Source of the DNA: Nonomuraea dietziae
GTDB taxonomy: Bacteria > Actinomycetota > Actinomycetes > Streptosporangiales > Streptosporangiaceae
DNA: 64,000 nt
Direction of reading: 5' to 3'
NCBI RefSeq assembly: GCF_014195505.1
Contig: NZ_JACIBV010000001.1
Span: 620,001-684,000, forward strand
The notes below the pieces were generated by a model that saw only the letters and a program-made list of their open reading frames with translations, ran no database searches and was not told where the DNA came from. Shown here one piece after another: positions 33,436 to 42,109 of the stretch. The translations under genes and the position numbers were made by a program. Positions within the stretch are counted from its first letter, which is position 1; the number at the start of each line of letters is the position of its first letter.

Positions 33436-36400
33436 TCACGAGCTCAGCTGCGTCAGCCGGTCGATGGCCTCCTGCCGGGTCATGTCGGCGCCTCGGCGGT
33501 AGGCCCTGTCGTAGTCGGTACGGCCGAGGCGGTCCATGACAGCCTCCACGAGCGCGCGTAGTTCGACGTCACCGTGGTCGAAGGCGCCGCGGATGGCATG
33601 GCTCAGGCCGAGCGCGGTGGCCGTACCGGCCGGATCGCCCTCCAGGAACAGCAGCCGGGCCAGGAACTGGGCGGCCGATGGGATGTCGTTGTTCGCCTGG
33701 GCCGCCTGGAAGGCGCGCGGCAACAGCACGCGGGCGCGTGCGGCCTCCCCTGCGGTGAGGAGGTTCGCCATCCGGGCGGGGACCAGGTTGTTCTGCATCG
33801 TCTCGACCGGGAGGGTGGGCTCGCGGGCGAGCCTGTCCATCCGATCGAGCTCCTGATCGGCCCGCTCGACCTCGCCGCCGCGGCGATACAGCTCGGCCAG
33901 CGCGCCTGCGACCTCGATCTCCAGCATGAGCTGACCGCGGTCCCATGCCGCTCGTTCGGCGGTTTCGATGGCGTGCCGTGCGCCCTTCAGGTCGCCGCCG
34001 CGCATGCGTTCGATGGCGAGCGCGAGCCGGGTCAGGACCTCGTCCTGCGAGCGAAGGTGGGTGGCGATCGCGATGCTGCGCTCGTAGGCGGCGACGGCCT
34101 TGTCGTGCTCACCGTCGAGGGCGTGGATCTGCGCCATGCCGATCAGCGTCTTGGCGGTCCACCATCGGTCGCCCACCTCCTCGAACGCGCGCAGCGCCGC
34201 TGCCATCGCGGTCGCGCAGCGCTCGTGGCCGCCTCGTAGGCGCCACCACGCGGCCTCGATCACGAAGGTGCAGGCGATCGCCCAGCGGTCCGATCCGCTC
34301 CGCACCCGGGCGATCTCTCGATCGACCAGCTCGTCCAGCCCGCTCATCGCTCCCGCCACCACCACTATCGTCAGCAGCATCGGGTAACGCCGCAGCGCGC
34401 CGGTGCGCGCGCAGACGTCGACGAGCGCCTGCAGCCGCACGGGGTCGGTGACCGGCCCTCCCGCTCCTGCCACCAGATGGATCGCGGTGAAGGCGGCCCT
34501 GGCGTCCGCGGGCAGCGCGTCGCCGAGCTCGAGGACCCTGGTCACGTAGGCGTCGGCCCGGCCGTCGTAGCGCAGCATGACCCAGTACCAGTACAGCGGG
34601 CCGAGGATGCGGGCCGCCGCCTCGGCGTCCCCGCCGTCGATGGCCGTCTGGAGGGCGAACAGCACGTTGTCGTACTCGGCCTCGAACAGGCGCAGCGACT
34701 CCACCTGCTTGTCCGAGCGCAGCAGCGGCTCGTGTTCCTCGGCGAGGTCGGCGAAGTGCCGCGTGAGCCTTTCCAGGACGGCTTCGCGTTCCCCGGCGAG
34801 CCTGAGCTTGCCGTCCGCATGGGTTCGGATGGTTTCCAGCATCCGGTGCCCGTCGCCGGCCCGCTCCACGATGGACTTGTCGACCAGGGAGTCGAGCAGA
34901 TAGATGACCTCGCCCGTGGGAAGCAGCTCATCCGCACAGACGGCCTCGATCGCGGCGATCCCCGTCCTCGCGGGAAAGATCGACATCCGGCGGGCCAGCA
35001 TCCGTTCCTGATCGGTGAGGAGGTCCCAGCTCCACTCGATGACCGCGTGGAGGGTCTGCTGCCTGGGCTCGGCTGCCCTGTTGCCGGTGCTGAGCAGCCG
35101 GAAGCGGTCGTCGAGCCGCCTGGCCAGCTGATCGACGCTCATGGTACGCAGTCGCGCCGCGGCCAGCTCCAGGGCGAGCGGCAGCCCGTCCAGCCGGCGC
35201 ACGATGTCCACGACCAGGGCTACCGTCGGCGCGTCCAGTGCGAAGCCTGGCCGTATACGAAGTTGAGGAGCCTGCGACGATACGGCTGCCGCCCGATCGA
35301 GGAACAGCCGCACCGCGGCCGATCCGGCGGCACGATCGGGATCCGCGTGTTCCGGAGGCAGTTCGAGCGGGCCCAGACGGCACAGCGCCTCACCCATGAC
35401 CTCCAGCGGCCCCCGGCTCGTGGCCAGGATGGTGAGGTACGGCTGACGCTCGAGCAGATGCCGGGCGAACTCCGCGACAGGCTCGGAGATCTGTTCGCAG
35501 TTGTCCAGCACCAGCACGCCTTCACCACCGGCGAGCAGGTTGACCACTCGATCCAACGGCGTACCTGAGGCTCGGCCGTCGGCGGTGCCGAGCGTGCCGA
35601 GAACCGCCTCGGGCAGCCCGTCCGCCGTGTTCACCCCGGCCAGAGGGACGAGCCAGACCCGGCCGCGGCGATGGGCCCGATGCCGTCCCGCCACCTCCAC
35701 GGCCAGCCGGGTCTTCCCCACCCCGCCGGGACCCACGACGGTGACCAGCCGGGAGGCCTCCAGCAGTCCGGCCAGCAACCTCAGCTCGTCCTCCCTGCCG
35801 ACGAAGCTGGTCAGCTGGGCAGGCAGGCGTCCAGGCGCCGTCTCAGGCCGAGCCTGCGCCGCCTTGTGGATCTCCAGCTCGCCCCGTAGCACGGCGACGT
35901 GCGTCCTGCGCAGTTCCTCGGAAGGGTCGACGCCCAGCTCCTCGGCGAGCGTGCGGCGGACCTCGTCGAACACGGCCAGCGCGTCGGACTGGCGGCCCGC
36001 CGCGTGCAGGGCCCGCATCCGCAGCCCGGCCAGCCGTTCGCGCAGCGGATGGTCCGCGGCCGCCGCCTCCACGTCGGCCAGCATCTCGCCATGGTGCCCG
36101 AGTCGCAGCTCCGCCTCGAAGCGGTCTTCGGCGGCTCCGAGTCGCAGTTCGTCCAGGCGCGCGCCGGCCGTACCGGCGAAAGGGAGGTCGCGCACATCGG
36201 CCAGCGCGTCGCCCCGCCACAGCCCCAGGGCGTCGCGCAGGAGCGCGGCCGCCTGCTCCGCAGCGCCCGCCGCCAGTTCGCGGCCGCCCCGCTTCGCCAG
36301 GGCCTCGAACCGGACGGCGTCGACCTGCTCGGCGCCCACGTTCAGGCGGTAGCCGCCGGCCACCGTCTCCACGACCCCCGTCCCGCCCAGCGCCCTGCGC

Positions 36401-36609
36401 AGCCGATGCACCAGCGCATGCAAGGCGTTGACGTGGCCCCCTGACGAGCCGTCGCCCCACAGGCCGTCGAGAAGCGAATCGACCGAGACCACCTCGCCCC
36501 TGGCCAATGCCAACCTGGCCAGAAGCGCGCGGACCCTGACCCCGCCGACCTCGATCGGTGCTCCGTCGCCGGCATAGGCCCGGACAGGCCCGAGCACCTC
36601 AATCCGCAT
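33436..36609 (-). CDS. AfsR/SARP-type regulator with BTAD, NB-ARC and TPR-like domains
   Basis: A 1057-residue regulator. An OmpR-like DNA-binding domain (residues 1-95: R-I-E-V-L-G-P-V-R, then L-D-G-L-W-G-D-G) is followed by the BTAD helical domain (about 100-250), a STAND/NB-ARC ATPase with Walker A G-P-G-G-V-G-K-T and Walker B V-L-V-L-D-N-C-E, and long C-terminal helical repeats. This is the AfsR layout, in which the ATPase gates DNA binding. ATG 36609 was preferred to GTG 36615; neither has a Shine-Dalgarno. It is probably an activator of secondary-metabolism or enzyme genes; targets unknown. Confidence 0.9.
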   Translation of the reverse strand: MRIEVLGPVRAYAGDGAPIEVGGVRVRALLARLALARGEVVSVDSLLDGLWGDGSSGGHVNALHALVHRLRRALGGTGVVETVAGGYRLNVGAEQVDAVRFEALAKRGGRELAAGAAEQAAALLRDALGLWRGDALADVRDLPFAGTAGARLDELRLGAAEDRFEAELRLGHHGEMLADVEAAAADHPLRERLAGLRMRALHAAGRQSDALAVFDEVRRTLAEELGVDPSEELRRTHVAVLRGELEIHKAAQARPETAPGRLPAQLTSFVGREDELRLLAGLLEASRLVTVVGPGGVGKTRLAVEVAGRHRAHRRGRVWLVPLAGVNTADGLPEAVLGTLGTADGRASGTPLDRVVNLLAGGEGVLVLDNCEQISEPVAEFARHLLERQPYLTILATSRGPLEVMGEALCRLGPLELPPEHADPDRAAGSAAVRLFLDRAAAVSSQAPQLRIRPGFALDAPTVALVVDIVRRLDGLPLALELAAARLRTMSVDQLARRLDDRFRLLSTGNRAAEPRQQTLHAVIEWSWDLLTDQERMLARRMSIFPARTGIAAIEAVCADELLPTGEVIYLLDSLVDKSIVERAGDGHRMLETIRTHADGKLRLAGEREAVLERLTRHFADLAEEHEPLLRSDKQVESLRLFEAEYDNVLFALQTAIDGGDAEAAARILGPLYWYWVMLRYDGRADAYVTRVLELGDALPADARAAFTAIHLVAGAGGPVTDPVRLQALVDVCARTGALRRYPMLLTIVVVAGAMSGLDELVDREIARVRSGSDRWAIACTFVIEAAWWRLRGGHERCATAMAAALRAFEEVGDRWWTAKTLIGMAQIHALDGEHDKAVAAYERSIAIATHLRSQDEVLTRLALAIERMRGGDLKGARHAIETAERAAWDRGQLMLEIEVAGALAELYRRGGEVERADQELDRMDRLAREPTLPVETMQNNLVPARMANLLTAGEAARARVLLPRAFQAAQANNDIPSAAQFLARLLFLEGDPAGTATALGLSHAIRGAFDHGDVELRALVEAVMDRLGRTDYDRAYRRGADMTRQEAIDRLTQLSS

Positions 36610-36654
36610 GCGCACCAGGCTAACCGGCGAGGAAACCGATCAAGCACCGGTGAG

Positions 36655-36685
36655 CGGGCACCCGGTCGTGCCCGCCGTCGGGCAC
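36655..36685. promoter_or_regulatory. Triple GTGCCCG half-sites upstream of the AfsR-type gene
   Basis: CGGGCAC (36655-36661), GTGCCCG (36668-36674) and CGGGCAC (36679-36685). The last two form an 18-bp perfect palindrome with a CCGT centre. The sites lie 46-76 bp upstream of the regulator start and about 130 bp upstream of the divergent serine hydrolase. Operator for an unknown protein, or a stable hairpin. Confidence 0.5.
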
Positions 36686-36809
36686 CTCCGCCGCCCCGAC
36701 ATCCCGCTTACAGCGAGCCGGTGCCGGCTGGAAGAGCGTCATAAGACGCCTGTCAGAGCCGCCGGACATCGTGGAGGACGTACGGAAGAAACGTCCGAAA
36801 GGCAGTGCA

Positions 36810-37955
36810 ATGGCAACGTACGAGAAACTGCAGCAGGTGCTCGACTGGGCGGTGGCCGAGGCCGGCGTCCCCGGCATCGTCGCCGACGTCAGGGACGGGG
36901 ACCGGACCTGGTTCGGCACCGCCGGCGTGGCCGACATCGAGACCGGTGTCCGACGACAGCCGGGGGAGCACGTGCACACCGGCAGCAGCGGCAAGGCCTT
37001 CACCGCCGCCACTGTCCTGGCCCTGGAGGCCGAGGGCCTGCTGAGCCTCGACGACACCGTGAACAAGTGGCTGCCCGGCGTGCTGGACGTCAACGGCTAT
37101 GACGGCGACACGATCACCATCAGGCACCTGCTCAACAACACCAGCGGTCTGTTCATCACCGGCCTGGCGCCGGAGATCTCCCACCGCTACCTCACCCGCC
37201 CCGCGTTCATCAAGCATCGCTTCGACGAATTCACCACCGACGACCTGTTGAGGGTGGCGGTCTCCCAGCCGCCCGTCGGCGAGCCCGGCGAACGCTTCGC
37301 CTACTCCAACGGCGGCTTCCACCTCGTCGGGGCGATCATCGAGAAGGTCACGGGCAACAGCTACGCCGAGGAGGTCGAGCGCAGGGTCATCCGGCCGCTC
37401 GGCATGACCCACACCTACGTGCGCCCCGTCCAGGACAAGGGATACCCCGATCCGCACCCGCGGGCGTACTCCACGCTGTTCTTCAAGGACGGCGTCGACC
37501 CGGCGGCGATCACCCCCGCGAACTGGGAATCGATGATGGAGGACCCCGGGCTCGCGCCCCTCGACGTCACCGAGGCCGGCACCTCAGGTGGCTGGTCGGC
37601 CGGCAACGTCGTCTCCACCACCGGCGACATGATCCGGTTCGTGAACGCGATGGCGAGCGGCAGCCTGCTCCCTCCGGCCCAGCACCGCGAGATGTGGACC
37701 ACGGTCTCCACCGAGGGCGGCCACTGGATGCCGCACGCCCGATACGGCCTCGGCCTGTTCGAGTTCGACAAGGAGGCGACGGGCGGCAGGACGGTGCGCG
37801 GTGTGGGCGGCAGCCTCTGGGGATCCTGGTTCCTCGCGGTGGGCACCCCCGACGGCCGGCAGACCGTCGCCGTCCACACCAACACCGAGTGGAAGTCCTG
37901 GGACGTCATGTTCAGAATCATCGAAGCGGCGCTCGGCGTCTCCATCGGCTCGTAG
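36810..37955 (+). CDS. Cytosolic serine hydrolase (beta-lactamase-like fold)
   Basis: A 381-residue protein of the class C beta-lactamase / esterase fold: S-S-G-K as SxxK (Ser59, Lys62) and F-A-Y-S-N-G-G-F as YxN. The third motif position reads R-G-V-G-G-S rather than HxG, so the histidine is missing. No signal peptide is visible, so it probably acts inside the cell as an esterase or amidase. GAAAGG precedes the ATG at 36810. A strong hairpin terminator follows within 5 bp of the stop. It is divergent from the AfsR-type regulator, a possible target. Confidence 0.84.
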   Translation: MATYEKLQQVLDWAVAEAGVPGIVADVRDGDRTWFGTAGVADIETGVRRQPGEHVHTGSSGKAFTAATVLALEAEGLLSLDDTVNKWLPGVLDVNGYDGDTITIRHLLNNTSGLFITGLAPEISHRYLTRPAFIKHRFDEFTTDDLLRVAVSQPPVGEPGERFAYSNGGFHLVGAIIEKVTGNSYAEEVERRVIRPLGMTHTYVRPVQDKGYPDPHPRAYSTLFFKDGVDPAAITPANWESMMEDPGLAPLDVTEAGTSGGWSAGNVVSTTGDMIRFVNAMASGSLLPPAQHREMWTTVSTEGGHWMPHARYGLGLFEFDKEATGGRTVRGVGGSLWGSWFLAVGTPDGRQTVAVHTNTEWKSWDVMFRIIEAALGVSIGS

Positions 37956-37959
37956 GCGC

Positions 37960-37992
37960 GCTCTCGCCTGTCCTTCGGGGACAGGCGAGAGC
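37960..37992 (+). terminator. Hairpin terminator of the serine hydrolase gene
   Basis: GCTCTCGCCTGTCC (37960-37973) pairs perfectly with 37979-37992 around a 5-nt loop TTCGG. The 14-bp GC-rich stem lies directly after the stop codon. There is no T-run, as is common in actinomycete terminators. Confidence 0.8.
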
Positions 37993-38078
37993 CGCTGGCC
38001 GGGGTGGGTCAGGGCCGGCCATGGAGAAGGTGGCCGTCAGGCCCTCGGGGAGTAGGGGAATGATATGATCATTTTGTC

Positions 38079-38483
38079 ATGAACAGTCATGACGCTTCGC
38101 AGCCGCACGTGATCCTCGCCGGCGACCCCGACAGTCCCGCCGCACGATTCGTCGCGGCCATGAACTCCGGCGACCTCCAGGCCGTCGACCACGTCTACGA
38201 GGACGACGCCGTGCTCGTACCGGTCCCCGGACACCCCGTCACCGGCGCCGCGCGCCTGGCCGCCAACCAGCACCTGCAGAGTTTCGGGCTCCCCGTCGAG
38301 GCCCGCCCCCGCCACGTGTACGTCGCCGGCGACATCGCCCTGCTCATCGTGGACTGGTCGATGCGCGGCACCGCCCGCGACGGCAGCACCGTCGACCTGA
38401 GCGGCACCGCCACCGACGTCGCCCGCCGCGGCCCCGACGGCCAATGGCGGTACGTCATCGACAACCCCCATGGCACCGCATGA
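38079..38483 (+). CDS. SnoaL/NTF2-like protein
   Basis: A 134-residue protein of the NTF2 fold: A-A-R-F-V-A-A-M-N-S-G-D-L-Q-A-V, then Y-E-D-D-A-V-L-V-P-V-P-G, then R-H-V-Y-V-A-G-D-I-A-L, then W-R-Y-V-I-D-N-P-H-G. This is the DUF4440/SnoaL-like ketosteroid-isomerase-type cone fold, which binds small hydrophobic molecules or acts as a cyclase or isomerase. TATGAT (38064-38069) and no Shine-Dalgarno before the ATG suggest a very short or absent leader. A TGATCA palindrome overlaps the -10. Confidence 0.8.
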   Translation: MNSHDASQPHVILAGDPDSPAARFVAAMNSGDLQAVDHVYEDDAVLVPVPGHPVTGAARLAANQHLQSFGLPVEARPRHVYVAGDIALLIVDWSMRGTARDGSTVDLSGTATDVARRGPDGQWRYVIDNPHGTA

Positions 38484-38573
38484 CCCGGTCCTGGAAGGCG
38501 GCCTCCCGGTGCAACGCGACCGGTGAGCCGGGGTTGATGTCACATCCGTTGACGCCGAGGGGGCGGAGGCGGG

Positions 38574-38656
38574 GAGCAGCAACCGAACGGCCAGTGGCGT
38601 TTCACGACCCCGCGGGGAGCGCGCTATCGCCACCGGCCATTCCGATGCTGGTGGCC
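38574..38656. repeat. Hairpin repeat, copy A
   Basis: The left border GAGCAGCAACCGAACGGCCA (38574-38593) and the right border GGCCATTCCGATGCTGGTGGC (38635-38655) match the borders of copy B at 41833-41914. The stem here is GAACGGCCAGTGGCG (38585-38599) with CGCCACCGGCCATTC (38628-38642), 13 of 15 paired. Beyond the shared part the stem differs from copy B but is still paired. Confidence 0.75.
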
Positions 38657-38659
38657 TTG

Positions 38660-38835
38660 GTTGCTGGTCCGGCGCCTGGTTAGGGAGCAGGTCGGCGAGC
38701 ACCGTTCTGACGGCGGCCCGGCTGACCCCGTGGGTACGTGCGAGGGCGGCGATCGACGCGCCCTGGTCCTGGAACGCCGCCCACGCCTCTTCGCTTGGGC
38801 GCCGTCGAGGGCGGGTGGTCGGCCGCAGGTCATCG
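38660..38835 (-). pseudogene. Remnant of a resolvase-type recombinase C-terminal HTH
   Basis: The reverse strand reads S-E-E-A-W-A-A-F-Q-D-Q-G-A-S-I-A-A-L-A-R, then T-H-G-V-S-R-A-A-V-R-T-V-L. This matches the Hin-type helix-turn-helix at the end of serine resolvases and invertases. The characteristic preceding G-R-P-P-A-L-D is present but one frame away. There is no catalytic domain upstream. It lies 4 bp from hairpin copy A, suggesting a decayed mobile element. Confidence 0.6.
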
Positions 38836-38859
38836 GGGCGAACAGAACAAGGGGAGTGT

Positions 38860-39264
38860 TCAGGTTGTCGGCGCGGTAGGAGCCCGCAGAAGGTGTCGCC
38901 AGTCGGCGGGCCAGTTGGCCAGCGCGAGGACGCCCATGACGACGAGGTGGGTCGGCGCGGCCCAGCTTTCCACCGCCGGATCGTGGTTGACGATGTGGGT
39001 GGTGACCGCGCCGGTGAGGACGAACATCAGCGTTGTGGCACCCAGGAAGCGCGTACGCCGGTCAGGGATCACGAGCAACACAGCGGCGACACCTTCCAGG
39101 GCGCCGACCACGAAGCGCATCCAGGACGGGTAACCCCAATCGACGAACTTCACGGAGTACGCGGTGCTGAATATCGTGTCGCCCGGCCAGTACTTGGTCA
39201 CGGCTCCCAGCGCGAACTGAAGGGCCAGAAACCAGTACAGACCGGTCTTTAGGTGTTTCCACAT
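38860..39264 (-). CDS. DoxX-family membrane protein
   Basis: A 134-residue protein with four hydrophobic segments: Y-W-F-L-A-L-Q-F-A-L-G-A near residue 10, V-V-G-A-L-E-G-V-A-A-V-L-L-V near 52, T-T-L-M-F-V-L-T-G-A near 77 and H-L-V-V-M-G-V-L-A-L near 106. The layout is typical of DoxX-like proteins, linked in some species to thiol or quinone redox. GGAAGAG precedes the ATG at 39264. Its precise role is unknown. Confidence 0.78.
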   Translation of the reverse strand: MWKHLKTGLYWFLALQFALGAVTKYWPGDTIFSTAYSVKFVDWGYPSWMRFVVGALEGVAAVLLVIPDRRTRFLGATTLMFVLTGAVTTHIVNHDPAVESWAAPTHLVVMGVLALANWPADWRHLLRAPTAPTT

Positions 39265-39341
39265 ATGCGTCTCTTCCGGAGGTTGGGCAGGGTCGGGCCT
39301 CCGCGCGGCGATTGCATCGCCGACGGAGTCTTGTTCTGGGT

Positions 39342-39779
39342 TCAGCCCCGCAGGGCGGCGATGGCTTTCTCGATACGCCGCCGGCGCGTCTCGGGCTTCT
39401 TTGCGCTCTCTATGGCGCGCACGTGCTCACGCTTGCGGCTGTCGGTGAGACGGTCGAAGGCGGTGCGGGCGGCCGGGTCGTCGTCGAGGGCTCGGGCGAA
39501 GTCCGCGGGCTCGACGACGACGCGTGGCTCGGTGTCGAGCTCCAGCTCGACCTCGATCTCCTCGCCTATCGCGACACCCGCGGCCTGCCGGTTGGCGTTA
39601 CTGAGGCCGAGCAGGTGACGGCCGCGCAGGATGGCGACGCGGCTCTTCCAGGAATGCCCGTTGACTGTGATCGTCACTGGCGGTCGCGCGCCCCCGCCGA
39701 GCGCCTCCACCACCTCGGGCGGAACTTCCAGCCCTCGCATGGGCTCGGGCGGCTCGACGAGGGTGCGAAACTTCACCAT
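39342..39779 (-). CDS. YdeI/DUF1905 family protein
   Basis: A 145-residue protein. The N-terminal DUF1905 beta-barrel covers residues 1-85 (P-P-V-T-I-T-V-N-G-H-S-W-K-S-R-V-A, then G-E-E-I-E-V-E-L-E-L-D). The C-terminal helical YdeI/OmpD-associated part contains F-D-R-L-T-D-S-R-K-R-E-H-V-R-A-I-E and R-R-R-R-I-E-K-A. Homologues are common in actinobacteria next to VOC and DoxX genes and are uncharacterised. The gene is 31 bp downstream of the VOC gene in the same direction, probably one transcript. Confidence 0.83.
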   Translation of the reverse strand: MVKFRTLVEPPEPMRGLEVPPEVVEALGGGARPPVTITVNGHSWKSRVAILRGRHLLGLSNANRQAAGVAIGEEIEVELELDTEPRVVVEPADFARALDDDPAARTAFDRLTDSRKREHVRAIESAKKPETRRRRIEKAIAALRG

Positions 39780-39810
39780 CTACTTCCTACTTCTTGCTTT
39801 TCCTCTGCGG

Positions 39811-40224
39811 TTACTTCGCGGGGGGCTGATCGTTGCCCTGGGCGCTGTGGCCGACGCGCCAGATGTAGCCCTCCGGGTCGGCGAAGGTACCGCCGTACCC
39901 ACCCCACGGCAGGGATTCGGCGGGCTTGAGGATCGTGGCGCCGGCCTGCTCGGCCTCCACCATCACCTCGTCGACCCGCGTCTCACTACTGACCTCGTAG
40001 GTGAGGACCAGCCCGCTGAAGCCGCTGCCCTCCGGGCTCGTGCCCATCAGCTTGGCCAGACCATCGCGGCCGTAGAGGCCGATGGGCGAGGCGCCGTCGG
40101 ACTCGAAGAACACCGAGATGCCGTAGTCGTTCTTGATCTTCCAGCCGAGCCCGTCGGTGTAGAACCGCTTGGCGGCCTCCATGTCCCGGACGCCGATCAG
40201 GGTCGGGATCACGTGCGCTGTCAT
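39811..40224 (-). CDS. VOC-family (glyoxalase/bleomycin-resistance fold) protein
   Basis: A 137-residue protein with two beta-alpha-beta-beta-beta modules: I-G-V-R-D-M-E-A-A-K-R-F-Y-T-D-G-L-G-W-K and, late, G-G-Y-G-G-T-F-A-D-P-E-G-Y-I-W-R-V. The metal-site residues of true glyoxalase I are only partly present, so it may bind a ligand rather than catalyse. It leads a probable two- or three-gene unit with YdeI and DoxX. The divergent neighbour is the SigJ-type sigma gene. Confidence 0.85.
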   Translation of the reverse strand: MTAHVIPTLIGVRDMEAAKRFYTDGLGWKIKNDYGISVFFESDGASPIGLYGRDGLAKLMGTSPEGSGFSGLVLTYEVSSETRVDEVMVEAEQAGATILKPAESLPWGGYGGTFADPEGYIWRVGHSAQGNDQPPAK

Positions 40225-40350
40225 GTCATGTCTCCCTGTGTACTAAAGGTGTAGGTGCTGCCTGAACCAGCAGGTCGGGCGCCGGATGTCACATCGGCGT
40301 GCATCCACCGGTCAATCGGTAATGACCGGCTAGACGGAGGAATGTGACAG

Positions 40351-41224
40351 ATGATCGAGCAGGACTGGCTGAGCGAGCGGTTCGCCGAGCACCAGGACCG
40401 CTTGCACGCGGTGGCCTATCGGATGCTCGGCTCACCCGGCGAGGCCGAGGACGCGGTGCAGGAGGTGTGGCTGCGGGTCAGCCGCGCCGACACCGGCCAG
40501 GTTGAGAACCCGGGAGGGTGGCTGACCACGATCGTCGCCCGGGTCTGCCTGAACATGCTCGAGGCTCGCCGGGCCCCGGCGAGAGGACGCGGCCGGGGCG
40601 CTGCCGCCCGAGCCGGACACACCGCAGCCCAGCATCCACCCGAACGGTCAGGCCGGACCCGAGGATGAGGCGCTGCTCGCCGATTCGGTCGGTGTCGCGC
40701 TGATGGTGGTGCTGGACACGCTGACTCCCGCCGAACGGCTCGCGTTCGTCCTGCACGACGTCTTCGCCGTGCCATTCGCCGAAATCGGCCCCATCATCGA
40801 CCGCTCCCCGGCGGCGGCCCGGCAACTGGCCAGCCGAGCCCGGCGCCGGGTGCAAGGAACGGCCGAAGCCTCCGATGCCGCGCAATCGGCCAAGCGGGAC
40901 ATCGTCGAGGCATTCCTCGCCGCGGCCCGAGGCGGAGACTTCACAGCCCTGGTCGAGCTGCTCGATCCGGAAGCCGTGGCCATAGAGATCCGCGGCGCCG
41001 AAGCGGTGGCGGCCTTCTTCGCCGGACGGGCTCAGGCAGCCCGGCTGGCGCTGGTCGACGGCGTCCCTGCGGCCGTCTGGTTGCACCGCGGCCAGCCGAA
41101 GGCCGTCATCACCTTCACCATCCACGACGAGAAGATCACCCATATCGCCATCGACACCGACCCCGACCGGCTCCACGACCACGACATCGTCCTTCTCGGC
41201 ACCGGCAACACGGAGCGGCGATGA
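40351..41224 (+). pseudogene. SigJ/ECF41-type sigma factor with a single-base frameshift
   Basis: Part one (40351 to about 40578) is sigma region 2: L-H-A-V-A-Y-R-M-L-G-S-P-G-E-A-E-D-A-V-Q. After the GGGCCCCGG run (40571-40579) the frame must move by one base to continue R-E-D-A-A-G-A-L-P-P-E-P-D-T and region 4: L-T-P-A-E-R-L-A-F-V-L-H-D-V-F. A SnoaL-like C-terminal domain follows, as in SigJ-type ECF factors. With one C removed the protein would be 290 residues, full length. It is either a recent knockout or a sequencing error. Confidence 0.82.
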
Positions 41225-41259
41225 GCCGGCCTTCCCAACCGGCTCATCGCAGGGCAGGC

Positions 41260-41730
41260 ATGGATCTCAAGCTGGCCTCCTGCACCCTCACCGTCCACGA
41301 CGTTGACGAGGCACTCGGCTTCTACCGGGACGTGCTCGGCTTCGCCGTACGCGACGACGTCGAGTTCGAGGGAATGCGGTGGGCGAGCGTCGGCCCGCCC
41401 TCGCAGCCGGGCATGCAGATCTTGCTCCAGCCGCCCGGCGCGGACCCGGGGGTCTGGCCTGTCGATCGGCAGGCCATCGAGGATCTGGTCGCTAAGGGCC
41501 TGCTGAGCCGTCTGATCTTCCAGACCGACAACTGCGACGCCACCTTCGAGTACCTGGAGGCCGCGGACGCCGAAGTGATGCAGGAACCGATCACCCGGCC
41601 TGACGGCGTCCGCGACTGCGCCTTCCTCGATCCCTCCGGCAACATGCTGCGATTCACCCAGCCGCGGCAGATGGTCCAGCCACTCGGGTCGCGGCAGGCA
41701 CACGCCGCGACAGACCACCCGGCGACCTGA
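41260..41730 (+). CDS. VOC-family protein
   Basis: A 156-residue VOC protein: L-A-S-C-T-L-T-V-H-D-V-D-E-A-L-G-F-Y-R-D, then R-W-A-S-V-G-P-P-S-Q-P-G-M-Q, then V-R-D-C-A-F-L-D-P-S-G-N-M-L-R-F. ATG 41260 with AGGGCAGGC upstream fits the family start; an ATG at 41221 overlapping the sigma stop is the alternative. ECF41 sigma factors often control a neighbouring small enzyme gene, so this is the likely target or operon partner of the SigJ-type gene (inference). Confidence 0.82.
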   Translation: MDLKLASCTLTVHDVDEALGFYRDVLGFAVRDDVEFEGMRWASVGPPSQPGMQILLQPPGADPGVWPVDRQAIEDLVAKGLLSRLIFQTDNCDATFEYLEAADAEVMQEPITRPDGVRDCAFLDPSGNMLRFTQPRQMVQPLGSRQAHAATDHPAT

Positions 41731-41832
41731 ACGCGGCCGCGGACACGAGCCGCCTGTGGTCGGCACCCTCACCCGAGCGAGAGTTCGCGACGGCCGGGCG
41801 CGTCCAGCGCGGGGTCCCGGTAGTAGGGGCTT

Positions 41833-41914
41833 GAGCAGCAACCGAACGGCCAGTCACGATAAGGAGCCCGGTGGGCACCTCTTATCGTGACTGGCCGTTC
41901 TGATGCGGGTGGCT
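41833..41914. repeat. Hairpin repeat, copy B
   Basis: It has the same left border as copy A (GAGCAGCAACCGAACGGCCA) and nearly the same right border (GGCCGTTCTGATGCGGGTGGC). The stem is a perfect 20 bp: 41844-41863 with 41881-41900. Its inner part, CACGATAAG/CTTATCGTG, is unrelated to the GGCG/CGCC of copy A but equally paired. The 17-nt loop has its own GCCC/GGGC pairing. Confidence 0.78.
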
Positions 41915-42109
41915 GGGGGCGGGGTCAGGCGATGAGGTTGTGACGAGCGTCCTTCGTGATCGCCACGCTGCACCGGAAACCCCGCCTTGTGCGAGTCCTT
42001 CCTGTGTGGGTGTGCCCTTCACGGTGCTCGCGGCGACATCTGTCATGCGGGTTCGGTGCGGCCCCTCCGCCCCGGCGGGCGGAGGGGCCGTGACCTGCCG
42101 GGAACCGAT

